Shown here: positions 27,423 to 35,901 of the stretch, in pieces
How the letters are laid out: every line of letters begins with the position of its first letter
How positions within the stretch are numbered: the first letter of the stretch is position 1
DNA from: Acidobacteriota bacterium
GTDB lineage: Bacteria > Acidobacteriota > Terriglobia > Acidiferrales > UBA7541
Reading direction: 5' to 3'
Length of the DNA: 64,000 bases
Assembly: GCA_003225295.1 (NCBI GenBank)
Contig: QHYZ01000058.1
Span: 105,439-169,438, forward strand
The notes under the pieces: model-generated
Told to the model about the DNA's origin: nothing
The model's database searches: none
The model's input: only the letters and a program-made list of their open reading frames with translations
Made by a program: the position numbers and the translations under genes

Positions 27423-28976
27423 TTAGGCGCGGTGCGCTTCGGAAGATGATTCGCCGCTTTCCGGACGCAACAAGGGGAAGAAGATGACGTCGCGGATCGA
27501 GGGCGAATCCGTCAGCAGCATGGTCAGTCTGTCAATGCCGATGCCTTCGCCGGCTGTGGGGGGCATGCCATGGCAGAGTGCGCGAATATAATCCGCGTCG
27601 AGCTGCTTGGGGGCTTCGTCGCCGCCTTGGGCGATCTGCTTAAGAAAGCGCCGCTCTTGCTCGGCGGGGTCGTTCAACTCGGAGAAGCCGTTCGCCACTT
27701 CCATGCCCGCAACGTAAATTTCGAATCGTTCCGTCAGCGAGGGATCTTCCGGCTTTTGTTTTGAAAGTGGTGAGATATCCGTCGGAAAGTCGTAAAGGAT
27801 GGTGGGCTGGACCAGCTGGTCTTCTGCCATGGTCTCGAAAAGAAGGCCCGTCCATTGGCCGTCCTGGAGGGGGCCCTTGGCCGCCGCGTAGGGCGCACCG
27901 GCTCCCTTGGCCCACAGGTTATAGCGATTTGTGGCTTCCTGTGCGCCGCCCGGCGCGGCCAGTTTTTCCCGTGTGGGCGCCTGGCCCGCACCCGCGGGCC
28001 AATACTTGCCGATCGCTTCGCGCATCGAGAGCCGTTGCATCTTCGAAAAATCAAGCTCGGCGTCACCGTATTTCACCGTGGTTGAGCCGGTAATGTTCTC
28101 GGCCAGCAGCCGAAACATCTGCTCGTTCATGTCCATCAAGTCGCGATAATTGCTGTAGGCTTCGTAGAACTCCAGCATGGTGAATTCGGGATTGTGCTGC
28201 GTGGAAATGCCTTCGTTGCGGAAATTGCGGTTGATCTCGTAAACACGGTCGAATCCCCCGACCGTCAATCTCTTGAGATAGAGCTCCGGCGCGATGCGCA
28301 GATACAAATCAATGTCCAGCGTGTTGTGGTGGGTTATAAACGGCCGCGCGGCGGCACCTCCGGGGATGGGATGCATCATCGGCGTTTCGACTTCGATGTA
28401 CCCTCGCGCATCAAAGAACCGCCGCAATTCTTGGATGATTCGCGCGCGCGTTACGAACACCTGCCGTGACTCTGCATTGGCGATGAGGTCCAGATACCGC
28501 TGGCGATAGCGCACCTCGACGTCCGACAGGCCATGCCATTTTTCCGGCAGCGGCAGCAGCGCTTTCGAAAGGAAGAAAATCTTCTCGACCCAAATAGACA
28601 ACTCATTGGTCTTGGTTCGAAACAGGTGCCCTTCGACGCCGATCGAATCGCCCAGGTCCAGCAGATGAAACAGTTGGAATCCCGGTTCGCCGACGACATC
28701 TTTCTTTACGTAGATCTGAATACGCTTGCCAGCTCCTTGCAGGTGCGCAAAGCCCGCCTTCCCCATCAGCCGGAACGACACCATCCGGCCGGCGACCCGC
28801 ACCTCCTTGTTCATCGTCTCTAACTCCGCGCCGGGGGTCTGACTGTACTGCTCCACCAATGCGGCGGGTGTGTCCGTCCAGCGAAATTCCCGCGGATAAG
28901 GGTCGTACCCCAAAGCCTGGATCTGTTCGAGTTTCTTTTGGCGCTGTTCAAACTGATCGCGCGGCTCGAATTGCAA
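27423..28976 (-). CDS. lysS: Lysine-tRNA ligase (class II)
   Basis: Charges tRNA-Lys. An OB-fold anticodon-binding domain (VRVAGRMVSFRLMGKAGFAH) is followed by class II catalytic blocks: motif 1 region FFDARGYIEVETPMMHPIPG, motif 2 RNEGISTQHNPEFTMLEFYE and motif 3 GEGIGIDRLTMLL. I chose the TTG at 28976 (AAAGGA upstream), giving 517 residues, a normal length; the frame opens further to 29072 but with no family resemblance. Between motifs 2 and 3 there is an Ala/Gly-rich stretch (about residues 320-345). It heads the lysS-lolC/E-lolD-clpC-bamA series and has a good promoter. Confidence 0.96.
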   Translation of the reverse strand: MQFEPRDQFEQRQKKLEQIQALGYDPYPREFRWTDTPAALVEQYSQTPGAELETMNKEVRVAGRMVSFRLMGKAGFAHLQGAGKRIQIYVKKDVVGEPGFQLFHLLDLGDSIGVEGHLFRTKTNELSIWVEKIFFLSKALLPLPEKWHGLSDVEVRYRQRYLDLIANAESRQVFVTRARIIQELRRFFDARGYIEVETPMMHPIPGGAAARPFITHHNTLDIDLYLRIAPELYLKRLTVGGFDRVYEINRNFRNEGISTQHNPEFTMLEFYEAYSNYRDLMDMNEQMFRLLAENITGSTTVKYGDAELDFSKMQRLSMREAIGKYWPAGAGQAPTREKLAAPGGAQEATNRYNLWAKGAGAPYAAAKGPLQDGQWTGLLFETMAEDQLVQPTILYDFPTDISPLSKQKPEDPSLTERFEIYVAGMEVANGFSELNDPAEQERRFLKQIAQGGDEAPKQLDADYIRALCHGMPPTAGEGIGIDRLTMLLTDSPSIRDVIFFPLLRPESGESSSEAHRA

Positions 28977-29012
28977 AGGGAGAATCCTTTCCGAGAGAAG
29001 TGATGGAGTCCG

Positions 29013-29042
29013 AGTATAAGGGCGCGCCTCATCCCGGAGCAA
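29013..29042 (-). promoter_or_regulatory. Sigma70-type promoter for lysS and following genes
   Basis: On the minus strand TTGCTC (plus 29037-29042) and TATACT (29013-29018) are separated by 18 bp, about 40 bp upstream of the lysS start. On the other strand a TATACT at 29186-29191 may serve the divergent gene at 29220. Confidence 0.65.
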
Positions 29043-29219
29043 GGAACACCCCCCGGCATCCCTCGTGCGCAAAGAGCATAGCTGGCACGCCGAAGCCCGG
29101 TGGCCTTCCCTTTGCTCTCCGTAAAAAGTCTTGAACTACGAGCGTTGCGCGCGAAGAAACTTATGGTTTGCCGGATGGTTTTTGCTATACTCCCACATCT
29201 GGCTCATCGGAGAACTCCT

Positions 29220-29939
29220 GTGAAAGACGCTGTCCGCTCCCTTCCCCGCGGAATGTCTGTCAAAGACGATTGGCGAGCCTGGCTACCCCAAGAAAAATCA
29301 CAGGTTTTCCACAAGCAAGTCTACGAACTCGAATGCAGCTACGCCATGTTGAGCGTGTCGCTGGATGAGGCTATCGAACTGCGACAACTGGGACACGCCG
29401 GCAAGTCTCTCCAGGCGGTGGGCATAACTTCGGGCCTCTGCAAGCTGCTGACCCGGGAGCTCACTGGCTTGCTGCGTGCTCTGGCCGAGCACGCCAAACA
29501 TTACGGAACCATCCCCAACGCCGCGGCACTCGATGCTGCGAACTTTCAGGGAGCAAGAGCCCAGCGATCGGCGCGCATGAGCGCCCTGCTCAACCACGTG
29601 CTGTTTTCCCAAAGACTGCAGTTCCTTCATAAGGTAAGCACTTTGGAGGAAATGGTTGAGGATCTTGCCAAGGGATTTCGCCACGCCGCCGATGAGCTCG
29701 CCGAACGAAACTCCTTGAATCCCAAGAAAATGTGGGCTGAGGTGGACGCGGACCACTACGACCTGAATACGTGCTTGCGAGAGGCCATAGTGGTGCTCAA
29801 GTCTTTCTTGATTGTACTGCCCGAAAGCCAGCTGGGGGCGTTCGAAAACACCGTTCGCCAACAATCTGAGGAAGCCGAACTCCCGTCCCGGCAGCGCTTG
29901 ATCCGCCATGGACGAATGACCGCGATCGCGGGAGAATGA
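29220..29939 (+). CDS. Helical cytoplasmic protein, function unknown
   Basis: A 239-residue soluble protein, mostly alpha-helical by composition, with no signal peptide, membrane segment or recognisable catalytic motif. Distinct stretches are YELECSYAMLSVSLDEAIEL, LLTRELTGLLRALAEHAKHY and SLNPKKMWAEVDADHYDLNT. The GTG at 29220 has GGAG seven bases upstream and TATACT about 30 bp before it; the frame extends back to 29100, and an ATG at 29253 is an alternative. It stands alone between lysS (divergent) and the ECF sigma gene. I do not recognise the family. Confidence 0.65.
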   Translation: MKDAVRSLPRGMSVKDDWRAWLPQEKSQVFHKQVYELECSYAMLSVSLDEAIELRQLGHAGKSLQAVGITSGLCKLLTRELTGLLRALAEHAKHYGTIPNAAALDAANFQGARAQRSARMSALLNHVLFSQRLQFLHKVSTLEEMVEDLAKGFRHAADELAERNSLNPKKMWAEVDADHYDLNTCLREAIVVLKSFLIVLPESQLGAFENTVRQQSEEAELPSRQRLIRHGRMTAIAGE

Positions 29940-30003
29940 TCAAACCTGCTGACCCGCAAGGATCCGGGAGACTCACCCTGGGAATGACTGGGTGTCCGTT
30001 TAA

Positions 30004-30069
30004 GTCCTGCGGGTTTGTGCCAGGACAACTCAAGGGGGTATTCGGCGCATCCGAACTGGTGGATGCGCC
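30004..30069 (+). promoter_or_regulatory. Two consecutive hairpins in the leader of the ECF sigma gene
   Basis: GTCCTG (30005-30010) pairs with CAGGAC (30021-30026), and GGCGCATCC (30044-30052) pairs with GGATGCGCC (30061-30069) around an 8-nt loop. The second, 9-bp perfect stem ends 12 bp before the TTG proposed as sigma start. No T-run follows, so it is more likely a leader structure than a terminator. Confidence 0.4.
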
Positions 30070-30081
30070 GCTATTGGACCG

Positions 30082-30753
30082 TTGGCTCGAAACCGACCAA
30101 GCGATCCCAAAGCGCCGACCTCTCTACAGTCCACCAAACCGGTGACTGAAGCGGAAGCCATCCGTCTGGCTCAGGCCGGGGATGCCGCGGCTTTTGAATT
30201 TTTGTACCACTTGCATAGCCGCCGCGTCTACGCCTTGTGCCTGCGCATGGTGAATAACCCCTCCGATGCGGAGGATCTGATGCAGGAAGCTTTCCTGCAG
30301 CTCTTTCGCAAGATTGGGACTTTCCGTGGTGAGTCGGCCTTTTCGACCTGGCTGCATCGCATGACGGTCAATGTGGTGCTGATGCGGTTGCGCAAGAAGT
30401 CGCTCCCATTGGCCTCGCTCGAAGAAACGACGGATCCCGACGATGAAATGGGCGGCCCCAGGAAAGACATTGGTGCGCCGGATTTGCGCTTGAGCGGCGC
30501 CGTGGACCGGGTCAATCTGGAACGTTCAGTCGAAAAGTTGCCGCCGGGTTACCGGACCGTGTTTGTATTGCACGACGTACAGGGCTACGAGCACAACGAG
30601 ATTGCGGACATCATGGGATGCTCGGTGGGGAATTCGAAGTCGCAATTGCATAAAGCGCGCACACGGCTGCGGGACCTGCTCCAAGAAGAGGTACGCCAGC
30701 AGGCCCGGCAGGAACGCCACGCGGCGAAAACCCATACGGCGCATGATGATTGA
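30082..30753 (+). CDS. ECF-type RNA polymerase sigma factor (sigma-70 family)
   Basis: Alternative sigma factor of the extracytoplasmic function group, 223 residues. Region 2 runs from [20 protein letters not shown] through [20 protein letters not shown] to [21 protein letters not shown] linker (about 115-145) follows, then region 4 with [20 protein letters not shown] and the helix-turn-helix [20 protein letters not shown]. The start is uncertain: the TTG at 30082 gives a 20-residue leader; a GTG at 30142 begins right before region 2. The anti-sigma gene follows after 131 bp. Confidence 0.92.
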   Translation: MARNRPSDPKAPTSLQSTKPVTEAEAIRLAQAGDAAAFEFLYHLHSRRVYALCLRMVNNPSDAEDLMQEAFLQLFRKIGTFRGESAFSTWLHRMTVNVVLMRLRKKSLPLASLEETTDPDDEMGGPRKDIGAPDLRLSGAVDRVNLERSVEKLPPGYRTVFVLHDVQGYEHNEIADIMGCSVGNSKSQLHKARTRLRDLLQEEVRQQARQERHAAKTHTAHDD

Positions 30754-30884
30754 GCTACAATGTGTGCAATTCGAGGGTGGGGTAAGCGACTTCGCGGCGG
30801 GACACGGGTGATTTGCGCGCAAACGATTTGAGAGCGGCGGCCTGGGGCAGTCTTCCAGCGCCGGCTTCAGCGGAGTGAAGGACC

Positions 30885-31553
30885 ATGCAGTGTAAGGACG
30901 TGGAACTCGTAGTCGAGCAAGACGGTCTGGCACCGCTACCGGAAGCAGCACGAGCGCATTTGGCCGCTTGCGGCCAGTGCCGGGAATTTGTCGCCGATCT
31001 GGCGACCATTGTTTCTGTCGCGAATGAATTGCCCGCCGAAGTCGCACCACCCGCACGCCTATGGCTTTCCCTCCAGGCTCAACTGGAACTGGAAGGAATT
31101 ATCAAAACGCCGGTAGTTCCTGCTGGGGGTCAGCGTTCTTCCTGGTGGCAGGGCTTCAATGATCTGTTTCGTAGGCGCGCTTTGGCGACTGCCACTGTGG
31201 GTGTGCTGATCGTGGCCGCGGGAGTCCTCGAATTGTGGCAGCCGCCGGATGCCCTTCGGGAAGCTCCCGCGAGTGTTGCGGTTCCGGCTTGGCAGATTCC
31301 CTTCGCGCAAACTGCCAAAGTCTTGAATGAGCAGGAAATCGATCTTAGAAACATGCAGCTTGCCAGCACTTCTGCGGTGGACACCTCTTTCCGGCAGAAT
31401 CTGCAGCAAGTGGATGATTTTATTGCCGACTGCGAGCGCCGTGTGCATGCTGCCCCGCAGGACGACCTGGCGCGCGAATATCTGTCCAACGCCTATCAGC
31501 AAAAGGCCGAATTACTGTCCGCGATGATGGATCGCGGAGGGAGTGTCCAATAA
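30885..31553 (+). CDS. Zinc-binding anti-sigma factor (ZAS-like, membrane anchored)
   Basis: Likely antagonist of the ECF sigma just upstream. The N-terminus has the zinc anti-sigma pattern: Cys 3 and H25-x3-C29-x2-C32 (AHLAACGQCREF). A membrane helix (ALATATVGVLIVAAGVLELW) lies around residues 98-117, followed by an exported part with a helical C-terminus (about 140-220). AAGGA precedes the ATG. The 222-residue length and architecture suit a membrane-held anti-sigma whose sensor faces the periplasm. The next gene starts two bases after its stop. Confidence 0.85.
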   Translation: MQCKDVELVVEQDGLAPLPEAARAHLAACGQCREFVADLATIVSVANELPAEVAPPARLWLSLQAQLELEGIIKTPVVPAGGQRSSWWQGFNDLFRRRALATATVGVLIVAAGVLELWQPPDALREAPASVAVPAWQIPFAQTAKVLNEQEIDLRNMQLASTSAVDTSFRQNLQQVDDFIADCERRVHAAPQDDLAREYLSNAYQQKAELLSAMMDRGGSVQ

Positions 31554-31554
31554 C

Positions 31555-32490
31555 ATGGGAACCGCAAGGATGGGGTGGCGCGCTTTGAGGTCACACATAC
31601 ATTTGGCCGCTTGGCGGCCGCATGTCGAACGCAGCATGCTGCCGGTACTTAGCGCCGCAGCTTTTCTCTGCTCGGGCCTGCCCGCGGTAGCCGCCGGCCG
31701 GCATCTGGAAAAGCATTTTGCGGTCAACGCCCGCCCGGTGGTGGTGATCCATAACGTCGCCAACGGCCGCATCGAAGTGAAGTCCTCGAAAAACGCCGCG
31801 GTGGACGTCGTGGCCAGCCAGACTTCCGACAAGATTGGCTTTGAGATGGAACAAGCCGGTGACCGCATCGACGTCACCGCCAACATTCTCGATGCGTCCG
31901 CGCAGCCCCGGGAGCTGGAAGCCAGCCTGCAGCTGACCGTGCCCGAAGAAACAGAATTGCAGCTCAAGACCGAGACGGGACTTATCTACGTCGAGCAGGT
32001 CATGGGCGATATGACGCTGGAAAGCGTCGCCGGCGATGTGCACCTGAAGGAAGTATCCGGCTACATCATTGTGCGCACCACCGAAGGTTCGCTGGTCTGC
32101 ACGCAGTGTGCCGGTAAGCTGGATTTCAAGTCCATCAGCGGTGGCGCCCAGGTGCTGCAGCCGGCGCTGACCAACGTCAGTCTCTTCACCACTTCGGGGA
32201 ATATTCTCTTTGACGGGGATTTTGTCCGCACTGGCCTGTACACCATGAAGAGTGGCAAGGGTCTTGTCGAAGTTCACTTCTCGGGTAACGATTCGTTTGA
32301 CCTCAAAGCGCAAACCGCCATGGGCACGGTCGACAATCAAGCGGCCGCGTACCTGAAGCCCGATTCCCACGGCGTCAAACGCCTGGCATCGAAGTTCACT
32401 AAGGGGCTCTTTGGCACCGTCGGACAGGGCCTCGCCAAAGTCGAGCTCTCCTCCTACAGTGGTACAATTCGCATTCTGAAGCGCGACTAG
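31555..32490 (+). CDS. Exported DUF4097-family (putative adhesin) protein
   Basis: A protein of 311 residues with an Arg-rich N-terminus and a hydrophobic signal segment (MLPVLSAAAFLCSGLPAVAA). A regular repeat of short beta-strands follows, as in DUF4097 and similar beta-helix-like proteins: GRIEVKSSKNAAVDVVAS, GLIYVEQVMGDMTLESVAGD, GKLDFKSISGGAQVL. A CxxC pair (VCTQCAG) lies in the middle. GGAGGGAG stands 11 bases upstream of the ATG at 31555; a GTG at 31543 overlapping the anti-sigma gene is possible. Tight coupling to the anti-sigma suggests a member of the same envelope-response unit. The molecular role is unknown. Confidence 0.8.
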   Translation: MGTARMGWRALRSHIHLAAWRPHVERSMLPVLSAAAFLCSGLPAVAAGRHLEKHFAVNARPVVVIHNVANGRIEVKSSKNAAVDVVASQTSDKIGFEMEQAGDRIDVTANILDASAQPRELEASLQLTVPEETELQLKTETGLIYVEQVMGDMTLESVAGDVHLKEVSGYIIVRTTEGSLVCTQCAGKLDFKSISGGAQVLQPALTNVSLFTTSGNILFDGDFVRTGLYTMKSGKGLVEVHFSGNDSFDLKAQTAMGTVDNQAAAYLKPDSHGVKRLASKFTKGLFGTVGQGLAKVELSSYSGTIRILKRD

Positions 32491-32510
32491 TTTTTAGCGC
32501 TGCCATCAGC

Positions 32511-33107
32511 GTGACCACTACACCTCCTTTCGGCGGGTCGCAACCCCGCGTACCGATCCTGGGCCTGGCTGGCTTTATGGGTTCCGGCAAAACCACCATC
32601 GGCACGCTCCTGGCCCGCCAGCTCGCCTGGCGCTTTGTTGATCTCGATGACCGCATCGAGGCTTCCGCCGGCCTCCCGATTCCCCAAATCTTCGAACGCC
32701 TCGGTGAACCTGCTTTTCGGCAAATGGAAGCGGATCAGCTCCGTGCCGCTCTGGGCCGCGCTTCGGAGCTGAAAGAGAGCACCGTTCTCGCCCTTGGCGG
32801 CGGCACTTACGCGCAGCCAGGCTGCCCCGATTTTCTGCGTGCTGCCGGCGTTGTGGTTTTGTGGCTGGATGCGCCCATCGAAGTTTTGCTGGCGCGATGC
32901 ATGACCATGACCGGGCGTCCGCTTTTCCGTGACGAAGCCAGCTTTGGCGCGCTCTATGCCTTGCGTCTGCCTTCCTATCAACTTGCCGACCACCGCGTGG
33001 ACAGTTCCGGCGAGCCAACCCAGGTTGTCGCGGAAATTCTGCGCCGCGGCATTGTTGCTTCCGGTGGAAACGCTGCGCATCTGGTGGTTGAGAAACCCTG
33101 GCCCTGA
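32511..33107 (+). CDS. aroK: Shikimate kinase
   Basis: Phosphorylates shikimate in the chorismate pathway. The 198-residue protein shows the P-loop GFMGSGKTT (residues 21-29), the shikimate-binding block RFVDLDDRIEASAG, FRQMEADQL, the GGGTY loop (ALGGGTYAQPG) and the lid region with RPLF. The GTG start lies 20 bp after the DUF4097 gene. The first 14 residues (TTTPPFGGSQPRV) form a short hydrophilic extension. Confidence 0.92.
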   Translation: MTTTPPFGGSQPRVPILGLAGFMGSGKTTIGTLLARQLAWRFVDLDDRIEASAGLPIPQIFERLGEPAFRQMEADQLRAALGRASELKESTVLALGGGTYAQPGCPDFLRAAGVVVLWLDAPIEVLLARCMTMTGRPLFRDEASFGALYALRLPSYQLADHRVDSSGEPTQVVAEILRRGIVASGGNAAHLVVEKPWP

Positions 33108-33137
33108 GAGAGAATGGACACGGAGGTAAGAAGCGCC

Positions 33138-33842
33138 GTGAAATTCAGAACCGCATCGCTGGCATTGACACTGGGAATCGTGGCGTGGTCTCTCGCGGCT
33201 CAGAAGAAAGCCGCGGAAACATCCGGCCCGGTTGTCTTCGCCCAGGACAAGGGACGGTTGACCATCAAGCTCGGCGGACAGACCGTCGGCCACGAAGAAT
33301 TTGAAATCGCGCGGTCTGGCGGCGGCTGGCTCGCCAAAGGCACGGCGGAAATCAAGCCGCCCGGGGGTGACTCCAGCAAAGTGTCCGGCTCACTGACGCT
33401 GCAGGCCGATGGCGCGCCCGTCAGCTACGACTGGAGCGCCCAGGCGGGAAAAACCAACGGAGCGCACGTCCTGTTCGCCAACGGGGTGGCAAGCATTACC
33501 CTGGAGATGCAAGGCGCGCGCCCGTTCCAGCAGGACCTCTCGTTTAATTCACCGCTCATCGCCGTTCTGGACAACAATCTCTACCATCAGTACGCGGTCC
33601 TTGCGCGCATCTACGACTGGTCCAAGCGCGGGGTGCAAACTTTTCCGGTGATCATTCCTCAGGAATTGACGCCGGGTTCGATCACCGTCGAATCGACTGG
33701 ATCCGCCAGTGCCGAGGGCAAAACCTACGAAGGCCTCAAAGTCAGCACTTCCGACCTGCAGATTCTTGTTTTGCTCGATGACCATCACCGGCTGATGCGC
33801 TTGGAAGTTCCCGACGCCAAAGTGTCCGTGGTTCGCGAGTAG
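33138..33842 (+). CDS. Exported protein of unknown function
   Basis: A 234-residue protein with an N-terminal signal peptide (FRTASLALTLGIVAWSLAAQ). An all-beta body follows with alternating strands (RLTIKLGGQTVGHEEFEI, GSLTLQADGAPVSYDWSAQ) and a closing LKVSTSDLQILVLLDDHHRL. The pattern resembles DUF6134/YceI-like secreted beta proteins, but I cannot name the family. The GTG at 33138 has GGAGGT ten bases upstream; an in-frame ATG at 33114 is the alternative. It is probably cotranscribed with aroK (30 bp gap) and is followed by a strong terminator. Confidence 0.75.
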   Translation: MKFRTASLALTLGIVAWSLAAQKKAAETSGPVVFAQDKGRLTIKLGGQTVGHEEFEIARSGGGWLAKGTAEIKPPGGDSSKVSGSLTLQADGAPVSYDWSAQAGKTNGAHVLFANGVASITLEMQGARPFQQDLSFNSPLIAVLDNNLYHQYAVLARIYDWSKRGVQTFPVIIPQELTPGSITVESTGSASAEGKTYEGLKVSTSDLQILVLLDDHHRLMRLEVPDAKVSVVRE

Positions 33843-33873
33843 TTGATTCTCGACGGAAATTTTTTCCGCAAAG

Positions 33874-33917
33874 AAGAACCGCGGCGTCCCAGTGATTACC
33901 GGGACGCCGCGGTTCTT
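33874..33917. terminator. Bidirectional intrinsic terminator, 17-bp stem
   Basis: A perfect 17-bp inverted repeat (33874-33890 and 33901-33917) around a 10-nt loop sits between the convergent genes ending at 33842 and 33940. The arms share GCGGCGTCCC/GGGACGCCGC with the hairpin at 50450-50480. A-rich sequence before and T-rich after the stem would give a short T-run in both directions. Confidence 0.85.
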
Positions 33918-33939
33918 TGTGCTCTGCCTTGAAAAAAAC

Positions 33940-34689
33940 TTATCGCGCGAGCGGCCGTTGAAAAACGGACTTCCCGAAGGGCGCGTCCGGACGCCGCAGC
34001 GGATAGCCCTGCGGACTACCATGGGTGTGCGAGTGCGCAAGCCCATTCGAATGGCCGGTACCGATGGGACCGCTGCCATTCACCGACGCGGGCTGCGGAA
34101 GCCGCGCCGGATTACCGATAGGGCGGAGATTGATGGGCACTGCACGAACGTGGTCGCTGATGGCCTGTAGCCTCTTCAGGATGGACTGCCATTGTTCCCA
34201 ATCCAATTGCCGCAAGAACGGACGCAAGCCCTGAATGAAGGGATCTTCCAGCAGCGCTTCGCCGTCGGATTCCGGGATGAAAAACCGGTTCAAGCCGACG
34301 TTGAGCGCCTCGGAGATTTTCTCCAGCGTGCCGAGGCTCGGCGTCATCTGGCCGCTTTCGATGCGGGAGAGGTAGGAGCGCGAGACCTTCGAGCGCGACT
34401 GCAGTTGGCTCTGGGTCATGCTGCGCGATTCCCGCAACTGGCGAATGCGCTGGCCGATATTCTCGACCGTCTCCTGGTTGACGAACTTTTCTGGGGTTGG
34501 TTCAGCGGCCTCTTCCTCCGGAGGTGCCGGTGGAGGAATCAGGAACTCCAAACGCTGAGGCAAGGCGCGCACGCAACGGCGGCAATTCCCGGTGCGCGTC
34601 CGGTATTGAACGAGACCACATGTCTTACAGCGAATGACTTCCCGATCCATTTCTAACGAGTTCATCACTTTTTCCAATTGTGCAGACAC
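33940..34689 (-). CDS. XRE-family regulator with N-terminal zinc ribbon
   Basis: A 249-residue putative DNA-binding protein. Residues 21-39 form a zinc-ribbon pattern, CKTCG...GNCRRC (Cys 21, 24, 36, 39). A Pro/Glu-rich linker precedes an XRE helix-turn-helix at about 78-132 (IGQRIRQLRESRSMTQSQLQ, VSRSYLSRIESGQMTPSLGT, LEKISEALNVGLNRFF). The C-terminus is Pro/Gly-rich with a His cluster (GHSNGLAHSHTH). The GTG at 34689 has AAGGAG five bases upstream and a strong promoter about 100 bp away. Target genes are unknown. Confidence 0.88.
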   Translation of the reverse strand: MSAQLEKVMNSLEMDREVIRCKTCGLVQYRTRTGNCRRCVRALPQRLEFLIPPPAPPEEEAAEPTPEKFVNQETVENIGQRIRQLRESRSMTQSQLQSRSKVSRSYLSRIESGQMTPSLGTLEKISEALNVGLNRFFIPESDGEALLEDPFIQGLRPFLRQLDWEQWQSILKRLQAISDHVRAVPINLRPIGNPARLPQPASVNGSGPIGTGHSNGLAHSHTHGSPQGYPLRRPDAPFGKSVFQRPLAR

Positions 34690-34778
34690 CGGTACTCCTT
34701 GCTGACTGTTTTCCGGCGTGCGGATTCAGGAAGGAACGCTGGAACGTTCGCTGGGAAGGCAGTTGCTGGCGCACTCGG

Positions 34779-34808
34779 AGTATCTTTCGAACTGCCATTT
34801 TCTGTCAA
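34779..34808 (-). promoter_or_regulatory. Strong sigma70 promoter for the XRE regulator
   Basis: On the minus strand a perfect TTGACA (plus 34803-34808) and GATACT (34779-34784) are 18 bp apart. This leaves a leader of about 85 nt before the GTG at 34689. Confidence 0.7.
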
Positions 34809-34809
34809 G

Positions 34810-35295
34810 AGTATTCTTGAACTATTTTTGTCTTGGCTATCCTTGTTTCGCCATGCTACGCCCGGTTTTCGCCTGTCCTTATGGGCAGTGGCCCGCCTTC
34901 GCTTCCCGGATTTCCACGAATGCTGGTGTAGTCTTGGGCCTCCCACCGCACCAGTTGTGGTGCGTTCCCCCGCCAAGGTTTTCTACAACCTGGTGATTTC
35001 GACGCCTTTCGCTTGTCACCCCGCCATTTCTGGCCCCGCTCGCAGTTCTGGAGGTGGCCAGCATCCGCACGGTTCCAGGAACCGCACGGTCGTCCGCCCA
35101 TCGCCAATCAAATGTTAAAGAGCCGCCGTCCCGTATTGACCGGAAGATGGGGCAGCTGGAGTCAGCCGGGCTTCCTCGACAGCACCCTCCTGCCCCTCGC
35201 GCAGCCGCCGAAAGACGCACTGCTTCGCGGCTCCCTGCATTTCCCTACTCCCGGCCTCCCAAGCTACACTATCGGCTCGATTTCGGGAGCGCCGC
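34810..35295. other. Intergenic region without a convincing gene
   Basis: About 490 bp between the XRE promoter and the HD-domain gene. Open frames on both strands are short, Arg/Pro/Ser-rich and lack start signals. A TACACT at 35265-35270, 26 bp before the next ATG, may be a -10 element. No repeats or RNA gene were seen. Confidence 0.4.
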
Positions 35296-35877
35296 ATGCC
35301 CACACGCGAGGATGCCTGGAGACTGTTGTGCGAATACACGGCTTCGGAGAGCCTGCGCAAACACATGCTCGCTGTCGAAGCATGCGTTCGCGCTTATGCG
35401 CGCAAAACGGGCGCCGATGAAGAAGTGTGGGGCCTCGCCGCGTTACTGCACGATTTCGACTACGAGCGCTGGCCCAATCACGAACACTCGCCTGACGAGG
35501 GGCATCCGTCGGAGGGCGCAAAAATCTTGCGCGAAATGAGCTACTCCGAGGAGATCGTCCGCGCCATCCTCTCTCATGCGGACTATTCGAACGTGCCGCG
35601 CCAATCTGCGCTGGAGCACACGCTCTTTGCCTGCGACGAGCTGGCCGGCTTCTTGACCGCTTGTGCGTACGTGCGCCCGTCGAAAAGTATTTTGGATCTG
35701 GAAGTGGACTCCGTGAAGCGGCGCATGAAAGACAAACTCTTCGCCAAGGGCGTGTCGCGCGAGGATGTGCGCAAAGGCGCCGAAGAGCTTGGCGTTGCGC
35801 TGGAAGAGCATATCGCCTTCTGCATCAGAGCCTTGCGCGAGCACGCAGAGGCTCTGGGGCTGCGCGGCTCGCTTTGA
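35296..35877 (+). CDS. HD-domain phosphohydrolase-like protein
   Basis: A 193-residue cytoplasmic protein with a small HD fold. His 23 (RKHMLAVE), the His52-Asp53 pair in LAALLHDFDYERW, and Asp 96 in ILSHADYSN fit the metal ligands of HD hydrolases. A second half (KSILDLEVDSVKRRMKDKLF; REDVRKGAEELG) is shared with single-domain HD proteins often labelled HDIG hydrolase. The substrate cannot be deduced. GGGAG precedes the ATG. It is convergent with the winged-helix gene 25 bp downstream. Confidence 0.85.
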   Translation: MPTREDAWRLLCEYTASESLRKHMLAVEACVRAYARKTGADEEVWGLAALLHDFDYERWPNHEHSPDEGHPSEGAKILREMSYSEEIVRAILSHADYSNVPRQSALEHTLFACDELAGFLTACAYVRPSKSILDLEVDSVKRRMKDKLFAKGVSREDVRKGAEELGVALEEHIAFCIRALREHAEALGLRGSL

Positions 35878-35901
35878 AACTTAGAGCACCGGTCGAGAGG
35901 A

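Noticed and set aside
30044..30069. Terminator before the ECF sigma gene
   Set aside because: The 9-bp stem is perfect but no T-run follows on either strand.
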